NCBI GenBank assembly: GCA_026075535.2
Contig: AP026539.1
Span: 13,330,001 to 13,394,000 of the forward strand
Direction: 5' to 3'
Length of the DNA stretch: 64,000 nt
From: Tricholoma matsutake
Lineage: Eukaryota; Basidiomycota; Agaricomycetes; Agaricales; Tricholomataceae
A program made the translations under genes and the position numbers. Below, in pieces: positions 56,400 to 64,000 of the stretch; within the stretch, counting starts at the first letter, position 1; every line of letters begins with the position of its first letter. Below the pieces are notes generated by a model. That model did not search any database. It saw only the letters and a program-made list of their open reading frames with translations, and had not been told where the DNA came from.

Positions 56400-58128
56400 T
56401 GCTCCTTAGCAAAGTTGGGGAGGAACCCTTGCATGAAGGTGAAATTGATAGCTTGGATTGCTGTTGGTGGTCAACAAATGTCCACTCTGCCAAACAACAA
56501 AAAAAAAAAAAACCTGGGTTGTACTTTTTGACGTCCATTCTCAGCTGATTCTGCTCTTCAATCCTCTTTATAGTTGTCTGTCTCAGCTTTTTGCTTTTCA
56601 CAGGTGTCACTGTTGGAACTGATTTGTATGGCACTCCATAGGATGCCTGCTGTCCTACATCCTTTGTCATGAACCCGGCCTGCTTGATGTTCCGTTCGAC
56701 TGGGGTCTTTGTCCTAGAACCAAGCATAAGCACACTTGTTTAATGGAATACAGCCACGGAACCGACTTGAGGTTATGCACTGCAGCGGCGTATTGAAGGT
56801 GGACATGATCCGCATTGGGATTGCCAAGAATTGGGCTCAGCTTCTCGGCCCCATGCACGCACGCGCCTGCCTTCATGCCATTTAGTTAATGCCAGACCAT
56901 GATGCAGATCACGTACTACTTTATCAAGTGAGGGGGTGTGGTCATCATCTTTGACAGGTTCCCAGAAGATGAGGGAACGCGCGGAGGTGTCCAACTGTGG
57001 TGGCACTGTTACCAATCGCCATCCCTAGGGAACCCCAACCATCACCACGTCCTCTTTGATTGCGCCGCTTTTTATTCCAGCATCATGTAACTGGTTCGTC
57101 TCAACCATGTGCTGATGGAGTACAGGATTGGGGTCAACCCTGTCATTCGCGTCGTCAATAAATTGCACAAGGGACTTATACGGTGATGCATGCACCTAGT
57201 GATAGGTATCCATACCACCATTTTAAGACACCTATGCCCCAACTGCCTTGCCTCTAGGATGTTCTTCCAAAGTTTGTGTGAATGGTCTATGCATTCCCTA
57301 ATCTCTTCCTTCAGGTCCATCATTCTCTCCAATTGGCCGACACAAGAATTGTATAATGACAATAACAACCCGGAGTTAAACGGAGAATGTGCACTGACAT
57401 CAGTTTCAACCTGTCGTGGGATATGTAAGTGGACCTGAGCATGTAATAATGCAAACTTACGCATTTCCATATGCCGTTCACAGTAAGGATCAGCTGAGAG
57501 CATATGGTGTTGAGCATACTGATTGTTCTAAGATTATATAGCAACCTACCCATTCACTACAGTTTGCTTCTGGGGTGTTTTCCATAAATTCGATAAAGTT
57601 TTTGAAGTCGGTCACGAAAAGTGTACTCCAGAATGCAACTGGATCAGCCAAAACTAGGTGACGGCTTTCAGCTAGATCAGCATTCAATCGATGGCTTGGC
57701 CAGTGTCTGACAAGGTAGTCCATGAACTTCTTTGTGATCTCCTCCTCAATCGACAGCTTCACTGCCTGAGAATCCAAACCCTCAACATCTGGGCCCTTGA
57801 GATTCTCACCAGCCCCTGGCAGCTTGTACTTATTGCAAGGCTTCCTCACCCCCATCCATTTGCCCGATGGGCTTGTATGAGCTGAAATTCTCTTGCCAGA
57901 TTCCATTTCGGATTCTGATCCTGGATCGGTTGAAGGAGGGAATTCAGATCCTCCATCTGAAACGTCTGTGAGATCAGATAATTGTCCATCGAATAACGAC
58001 AGATCGACATCTGACACATCCCCTTTGTTGAACAGGGTAAATTTAGCAACTTCGTCGATATGTGCCTTATGCTGAGGAGTGGAATCCAACTTTGTATCTG
58101 CCCGAAGATGTTTTTGGGACTGTGACAT
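56400..58128 (-). pseudogene. Hypothetical fungal gene, copy 2 (longer)
   Basis: Inverted duplicate of the gene at 7847, and more complete. MSQSQKHLRADTKLD opens exon 1. A GTAGGT...TCTCAG intron (about 57495-57550) leads to ADPYCERHMEMRKFALLHAQ and QLERMMDLKEEIRE. CGA at 57414-57416 encodes Arg where copy 1 has TGA. After a frame change near 57150, FWEPVKDDDHTPSLDKVV, GILGNPNADH-like (LSPILGNPNADHVHLQYAAA) and a basic C-terminal part (VKSKKLRQTTIKRIEEQNQL) continue beyond the point where copy 1 is cut. Function unknown. Confidence 0.5.
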
Positions 58129-58890
58129 GGTGGAAAGTTTATTGATTTGTTATCTGTTCTCAAAATGAAATTATCAAGTGTGTCCCATCATAATCATGTG
58201 ATCAGGGAAGCACATCTGTGCGTGAGAAAGGTATCATGAGAAATCAACATAAATCTCAGCGACGTGGCACTTTCCTTTCTTCATTCACCGTGCTGAACAT
58301 TGTTGACCCCAAATTAGGGGGGACGGCTCCTGGGCACGCTCCAAGCATGAAGCTGTAAGGTGGATGCTTTAGATGTGCCTGGGTAGGCAAATATATGGTG
58401 TCTTGGTTACTCTACGCAGAAGGTCATTGACCCCTGTGTACAAATGTTCAACAAGATCAAACTGTCTCTAATTCCAATACAATTTCTGGTCTCAATCATT
58501 ATTATCAAGTACCATGACAACGTTCACCAATGGACAGCACAAATGGCAATTCCAACAACAATGATATGCAGACAACTCCATGACACTACATCATGCATCA
58601 CTTGTCAACCAGCATAAACATGAATGCACCCGACTTTAGTTCAAGTCCTGACAATTCTCAGCACCACTGTGTCCTATTTTCGCCCTCTCCGATTGCCTAC
58701 TAGTGTTCACAACGCGCTTTGCCCAACCACTGTCACAATCACTGTGACACATGACTGCCAGCTCACCATCCATGACAACGCTGCCTGACCACCTACTCCC
58801 TCCCACCACTTCTCCTACCTGTCACCTCGGTAAATGGCAACTGGCTGCACTCCCACGTGCTTGGACCTTCCATCAAGACCAAACAGCAAC
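56921..58890 (-). repeat. Inverted duplicate IR3, right copy
   Basis: Partner of 7084-9047, covering the gene and about 750 bases upstream of its start. CG/TG and CG/CA differences run in both directions, so both copies have decayed independently. Confidence 0.85.
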
Positions 58891-60110
58891 GCGCACAGTG
58901 CAAACATGCCATGTCATGCGCATTTTTTGGGCGTCAGCAACTGTTGACTGGTGTTGAGGGGTTCGACCCCCAACACAATGTAATTACAATTTTTCACCTT
59001 TTTTGAGCTAACAACAATATTGTTTCATTGTTCTTAGGATATCTAATGTTTATCTACAACAGCGATGCATGACACATGGCCATCCCCTTCTCCCCATTCA
59101 AATGGGATGTGAGAGGCTCATTGGGGGCTGGGAAAAGCCCGGGGATGTGCCGGGAGGCCCATGCAGTGGGGTACCCGCAAGGTACGCACCCACAACTCTG
59201 TAAACGTGCCACATCACTACCAACCATCCACTACCCCACACAGCCCATTAACAACATGCAAACACCAAAGGCACCCACCCCCACCGCTGCGAGCAAGTGC
59301 TCACAGGGTGGATAGTGGGTGTAATGGCCACGTCACCATGACAGGGCAAGGGCCACCACCACCCCACCAAAACGATGTCAAGACACTCCAGCATCCACCC
59401 CTCCTCTGCAAGGGACTGCTTGCATATGGGATCGCGGGTGCTAACGACCACCGGGAGGCCAACAACAACAACAAGAACCAGCAAGACGACGAGGGCTGTG
59501 GGTGACTGCTCATGGGGTGGTTCGGGTGCTACCCGCCGCGTCATCCTACCTCCCCTTATGGGCATGACCAACGACCCCTGCAGCACCATGTGATGGATGA
59601 CACACCACCCAACCCAGAGCAACTGCTCATGGGGTGGCAGATATGACAATGGGTGGCAGCAACGAGGGAGGAGGACAGCAAATGATGCCACACCACCCAC
59701 CCCAGTTTCATGAGCAACTCTTCACAGGAGGTGGGCCGTGGGTGGAACGACAACAACGTGAGCGACAGGGAAGCACAATGATGATGACGCTGAGCGCCAC
59801 AGCACCCACCCCTATGCCTCGTGTGCAGGCTACTACGGCAGCAGGCCGGGGGTTAGGGGGAGGCAGAAGACCACTGCTGAATGACATGGTACCCTTTCCA
59901 CGCCTATGAGCAACTGCTCATAGGGTGGATTGTGGGGGTTATGGACGACAATGGGGAAATGATGGGGAAGCAGGAATGTGGGTGGGCCCAGGAGAGGTCA
60001 GCCATGAGTTCTTTGTTTTTTATTTTCTACCAAGCCCCTCATGAATGTGCATTCGTGAGGGGTTTTTGTATTTAAATTTTCATTATTCCATTACTTAACT
60101 ACCCCCCCCC
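58891..60110. repeat. AC/GG-rich repeats with GAGCAACTGCTC hairpins
   Basis: At least five related palindromic cores occur at about 59288, 59503, 59616, 59708 and 59903, of the form (ccaccc)(tgcgagca)nn(tgctc)(aca)gggtgg, separated by CAAC-rich sequence. A final hairpin at 60035-60062 (CCCCTCATGAAT/ATTCGTGAGGGG) is followed by TTTTTG. Open frames here are compositional. Confidence 0.65.
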
Positions 60111-60348
60111 CCTCTATGCAGAGGGGAAATATATGGTCCCCCCTTCGTAAATGCAAGGGGAGCCAATTTAATGATATACTTGCTTCAAAATTGATTTGAG
60201 TTAATTAAGAACATTGTAAAACCCTAAGAATCTACCAGATCCCACTGGAAACCAGTTATTTCGATCGGAATATGAGGCTTAGTGTAAATTACGGGAGGAG
60301 CGTATCACGCTCTACACCTTCGCAGCTCCTGCAGCATGGAAGTGAATG

Positions 60349-60595
60349 ATATCGGTCAACATGTCTTGTGGGCTGAAGTCTGGATGTATGTAAAATAGGT
60401 AAGTTCTACATGTCACATATGCATCGACATACCAAAGTCTTTAATTTTTCTCACAGGCGAAGGCCTCAGATCTCAGTGGACCCATGTCAATTCACAACTT
60501 ATGTTCTCACTTCAAGACCAAGACCAATTCATTGTAAAGTAATACCGCAGATTGAAGTTGTGGGAACATTGTCGGGTGATTTATGAACCTCGACA
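60349..60595 (+). repeat. Repetitive element, fragment C
   Basis: It carries only the 5' end of the element seen at 2900-5606 and 33922-36622, from ATATCGGTCAACATGTC through the first intron to GAACCTCGACA, then stops. Its first 40 bases are shared with copy A but not B. Confidence 0.85.
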
Positions 60596-61196
60596 ATTAT
60601 TAATACTTCAGCAAATGTCCAGTGACAAGTGTTATGGTTTCAACACACATTCTGGTCGTGACTTAGTTAGATGGTAATGAGGTGGGTAATGAAACTGGAT
60701 TCTGAAGTACAAGTAGTAAAATAACGTAGTTTAAATACCTGTAGAAAGTAAGATATAAATGGATGGAATATTGGGTACTATTAGGCAGTGCCTAAGGTAG
60801 TTAAGGAGACTGATAAAGGCTGTATCGTAGCCAAAGGAATGGTGGTAGGAAGGGGTTATAATCAGATGGGAGGTAAGTAACAAAACAGTCCTGTGCAAAT
60901 CCTGTGCAGTATGATGATGAGAGACCGGCGGGTATCGATCTTGATATCCACTAAGTCACAATCGTTACATATGCCCTCCAGCGGTTTGCATAGACAACCG
61001 CTTAGTTTCATCCGGCTTTGTCAACAGGAACAATGGCGGTTGAGGACGACGGTTTGGTTCTCGCAGTCTTCCCCTTGGGATCGAGGGCTGAAGCTTTGAA
61101 CTCTCCAGTAACTCGGTCTATGGGAGATTCTGGCTCCGAGAGAAGCTGATCTTGGTCATCAAGATCCATAGCATCATCCGGATGCTTTGAGCTAGG
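60596..61196 (-). other. 3' flank of the third Gypsy element, probable LTR region
   Basis: Non-coding sequence directly downstream of the Gypsy Pol. An LTR is expected here, but I could not fix its ends because the partner is outside the window. Confidence 0.35.
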
Positions 61197-63416
61197 TCAA
61201 TCTTTCACGACAGGAGCACGTTTGGATGAAGACGATGTGTGTTTGTGTTTGGCATGATGACATGGCTGTTCATTAGCCTGGGATGACTCGACAGGATATG
61301 GAGTGGTGCACTTGGCTTTCCTACGAGCAGCGGTGGCGGTGTCTATGTTCTTCAAGTACTGTGACGTGGCATGGATAGAAAGTCGAGCAATGGTTAATTG
61401 CTCTTTGCTGGAATAGGTGGTGCTGCCATTGGCATGGAGTTGGATGGGTGGAGTTGCCTCGCGAGAGGAGGCTTTGGAGTTGGTAACACTGGAAGGTTTG
61501 GAGGATGGCTGACCATTGATGGATAAGCGAGACGAACACTTCAGGTTCCGATCGTCAACTCCAAAGGTTTTGTACGAGGGTGGTTCACCACTAGTGTAAG
61601 GGTTGCCGGTTTTATGATCAATGATAGAGAACTTGATAAGGCAACTTCCAGCGGGATCATTGAACAAGTTGGCAAACTGCTCATAGCCACTGGGCTCGAT
61701 CACAGTGATGTTGCCAGAACGGATTTTTCGATCGTAATCAATGTACTTGCATAATTCCGTGGTGGAAAATGAAATAACATGGGTGGTGTCATTTGGGTTG
61801 GATAGGGAGAAATGATTGTCAGAGAGTTTGGCAAGGTGGATGTGGGAGAGTGCTGAATGGTCAATAGACTTAGGCATGGTGTAGTGGATGGAGTTTAGCG
61901 GGAGGGTAGACGTCGAGGCGAGGTTGGAACTTGATGGGGGCTCATGACTAGATAAATCTTTTAAGTTATTCATGGCCGACCCCTCCGAGTCAATCTTGGG
62001 CTGAAACATATTCGAGTTTATGCTTCTAGGCAACTCATGGATCTGCTTGATGCCTAATAGTTCGAAATATGATTCAAGAGCATGAAGGTGCTCAATTTGA
62101 TAGTATGGCATCCATGTGATGTCCCCGGACCTCCATCTAACCTTGAACGACGCATCGTTCCTGGCTCCAACATGTCCCTCTATCCGTTCAACTGCCCATT
62201 CACCATCCGGTGCATCTTGGCTTCCTGATTGAGTGTCTAACCGCCCAGGGAATAGCCTGTCGTCATTGGGCTGGTGGACCCTCAAATATGATGCATGAAA
62301 CACATCATGCACACCTCTTTGCTTAAGGTGAGTTGGCAACTCAATTCTATATGAGAAGTTCCCAAAGTCTTCCAGGATCTTGTATGGCCCGATATATTTA
62401 GGCACAAGCTTTCTAGCGTAACCTTTTGGGAAAGTGATATTTTTAGTAGAGATGTAACAGAGATCTCCCTTCACCAGTGGACTATTCCGACAGCGCCAAT
62501 TGGCATCATGAGTTTGCTTGACTCGTGCAGCTAGAATGCTGTTGTGTGCTTGTATGAGTGCAAGCCTTCGTTGGAGAGCAAAGTTCCGAACTCCAGGATA
62601 TTCATCTGGCCCTGCATATGGCCAGATCATAGGCCTTGGCATGCTCCCAGTATTAAGGTAAAATGGTGAGAAACCAGTACTCTTGGATCTTGCAGAGTTT
62701 ATTGCAAATTCTATGGCAGGCAACTTACTAACCCAGTCTTTCTGATCAGGGCTAATACACTGACGAAGCATCTGGGTTACGGTCCGGTTGGCTCGTTCCG
62801 TTGAGCCATCCATTTGTGGATGGTACGCGCTAGACATTTTTAGCTTTGTACCAACTAATTTGTGTAAGTGTTGCCAAAATACACTTGTAAAAAGCACATC
62901 TTGGTCACTAATGATATTTTTAGGTAACCCATGCAATTTATAGACATGCTCAAACATTAGCTCAGCAACCTGTTGGGGAGTGTAATCTGTCCTGCTGGGT
63001 ATCAGGTGGACCATGGCAGTAAGCAAATCTATTACGACCAAAATTGAATCAAAGATCCCATCTCTATTATTAGATTCAGGTAACAGCCTGATAAAATCAG
63101 CTCCAATCGACTCCCAAGGGTATCCAGGAATCGGGAGTGGATTCAATAGACCATAAGGTTTCTGGTTAGAAGGTTTGCTTTGCTTGCATGTTTGACAAGT
63201 CTCACAATAAATACGAGTGTCATTGACCATGTCTTTCCACCAGACATGGTCCCTGAGGTAGTCAAGGGTTTTTGTTGTGCCCAAATGGGCCAGTAAGGAG
63301 TGTGCTTCTGATATCATGACTTCTCGGACATTACGCCCGTTGTTAACTGTGACTTGTGGAATGCACACAAGCTTGCATCCTTGAATTTTCAAGTACACTA
63401 GCCTGCCTTCGGTCAC
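61197..63416 (-). CDS. Third Ty3/Gypsy Pol: integrase, chromodomain and long tail
   Basis: A 739-residue open frame. The HHCC zinc site (SEAHSLLAHLG ... CETCQTC) is followed by the DDE core (Asp in SIGADFIRLLP, Asp in IISDQDVLFTSVFW, Glu in GSTERANRT) and GPYKILEDFGNFSYRIELPT. A chromodomain-like end follows (VERIEGHVGARNDASFKVRW, GDITWMPYYQIEHLHALESY). Chromodomains steer such integrases to heterochromatin. About 270 further residues, Ser/Thr-rich with a FSTTELCKYIDYDRKIRSGN segment, are unusual for this class. No internal stop. This is the best-preserved Pol here. Confidence 0.85.
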   Translation of the reverse strand: MTEGRLVYLKIQGCKLVCIPQVTVNNGRNVREVMISEAHSLLAHLGTTKTLDYLRDHVWWKDMVNDTRIYCETCQTCKQSKPSNQKPYGLLNPLPIPGYPWESIGADFIRLLPESNNRDGIFDSILVVIDLLTAMVHLIPSRTDYTPQQVAELMFEHVYKLHGLPKNIISDQDVLFTSVFWQHLHKLVGTKLKMSSAYHPQMDGSTERANRTVTQMLRQCISPDQKDWVSKLPAIEFAINSARSKSTGFSPFYLNTGSMPRPMIWPYAGPDEYPGVRNFALQRRLALIQAHNSILAARVKQTHDANWRCRNSPLVKGDLCYISTKNITFPKGYARKLVPKYIGPYKILEDFGNFSYRIELPTHLKQRGVHDVFHASYLRVHQPNDDRLFPGRLDTQSGSQDAPDGEWAVERIEGHVGARNDASFKVRWRSGDITWMPYYQIEHLHALESYFELLGIKQIHELPRSINSNMFQPKIDSEGSAMNNLKDLSSHEPPSSSNLASTSTLPLNSIHYTMPKSIDHSALSHIHLAKLSDNHFSLSNPNDTTHVISFSTTELCKYIDYDRKIRSGNITVIEPSGYEQFANLFNDPAGSCLIKFSIIDHKTGNPYTSGEPPSYKTFGVDDRNLKCSSRLSINGQPSSKPSSVTNSKASSREATPPIQLHANGSTTYSSKEQLTIARLSIHATSQYLKNIDTATAARRKAKCTTPYPVESSQANEQPCHHAKHKHTSSSSKRAPVVKD

Positions 63417-63445
63417 TTCAAAGTTCTTGAATTCCTTCGGGCGTT

Positions 63446-64000
63446 CTATAATATTCTTAAAGAACGGGTCCTCAAGGTATTTATTTTAATTGCATCCAAC
63501 AGATCTATCCTGTCATGCCCTCCAGACACAATGTCAATCAACAAAGTGTCGGGAATTGGCAATTCAGGTGTATCTATTTGGCTGTGTTTCCCAGGATCAA
63601 CAATGTTTTTGTGATCAGCAATATTTCCCAAATTGGATGCGTGGGCATCTAGCATGGGTTTAAGGTGAGTCTTTGTACTCATTGTTTGTTGATCTGCAAC
63701 CCCGCCCTCCTTTCGAACTCCTGGGCCAAGGAGAATGAAATGGTCTTTTACACGTCATGCAAACTCGGCCCTGGTTTCTGGCCAACCCGTTTCTGCAGGA
63801 GGAGGGATTTTTCGCAGATGATGGCGCCTCTCGGCTATTGCTTCAGCACCCGTAAAAACAGGAATGGAAACGTCGTGTATAGAAAGATAAACATGACGAC
63901 AGTCATGTTTAGTGTATTCGGCTTCAGCGCGGACCATTCCAGGTGCATCATCTGAATAGATTTGGCTTAACGAATCTGCTAACACATTTTCTGCTCCTGG
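63446..64000 (-). pseudogene. Third Gypsy Pol: RNase H end and linker, frame broken
   Basis: Upstream of the integrase, ADSLSQIYSDDAPGMVRAEA marks the end of RNase H. Frames at 63446-63682 (HDRIDLLDAIKI) and the start of the next (EDPFFKNIIERPKEFKNFEV) belong together but are offset by a frame change near 63475. The window ends within the element, so reverse transcriptase, Gag and the 5' LTR lie outside. Confidence 0.7.

Overview
The window looks like a transposon graveyard from a basidiomycete fungus, most likely an Agaricomycete. This rests on what the sequence shows: short introns of about 50-60 bases with GTAAGT-like donors and YAG acceptors; a FunK1-type fungal protein kinase; a fungal TET/JBP-type 2-oxoglutarate oxygenase relic; Ty3/Gypsy elements with integrase and chromodomain; a PIF/Harbinger transposon with its Myb-like partner; and several multi-copy hypothetical gene families typical of mushroom-forming fungi. 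I see no housekeeping gene, rRNA, tRNA or CRISPR array. No species is assigned.

Layout. 1-2.9 kb: a dispersed repeat, a possible solo LTR, a GGAATAGGGG motif cluster, an AC-rich repeat ending in a hairpin, and a 62-base satellite in 186-base triplets. 2.9-5.6 kb: copy A (minus) of an element coding for an N-terminal zinc-finger-like segment and an ATP-grasp-like C-terminus; copy B lies inverted at 33.9-36.6 kb and a fragment C at 60.3-60.6 kb. 7.1-9.05 kb: a hypothetical gene relic, repeated inverted at 56.9-58.9 kb. 9.05-12.2 kb: a nearly intact many-exon gene (minus) with an inverted copy of its middle exons beside it. 12.3-13.0 kb: minisatellite. 13.6-23.2 kb: a complete but decayed Ty3/Gypsy element (minus) with both LTRs, Gag, a broken Pol and an extra antisense gene with a six-cysteine cluster. 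23.2-27.5 kb: a second, plus-strand chromodomain Gypsy relic with a hAT-like insertion splitting its 3' end. 28-33.9 kb: decayed multi-copy fungal genes, a 451-base hAT MITE and a short dispersed repeat. 36.9-41.4 kb: a further relic family, a triplicated repeat and the TET/JBP pseudogene. 42.6-44.7 kb: FunK1 kinase with an EKDRMVA heptad array. 45.8-50.0 kb: an apparently intact Harbinger transposon (Myb-like gene and DDE transposase, convergent) between two fold-back elements. 51-60 kb: a small fold-back, hairpin tandem repeats, a 1.26-kb hAT with an internal ORF, and AC-rich hairpin repeats. 60.6-64 kb: 3' part of a third Gypsy element (minus), running off the window.

Function and history. 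Only the Harbinger pair looks like a currently plausible working system: the Myb-like protein would bind the element ends and assist the DDE nuclease. Most other genes carry a few premature stops, and these are overwhelmingly TGA in places where CGA is the natural ancestor. Two inverted duplicates show this directly, with CGA in one copy and TGA in the other and many other CG to TG/CA differences. That is the signature of CpG methylation and deamination. The window also holds a relic of the enzyme family that oxidises 5-methylcytosine. The strongest leads for something undescribed are the ATP-grasp-like element, the antisense cysteine-cluster gene within the LTR element, and the recurring short hairpins in AC-rich repeats.
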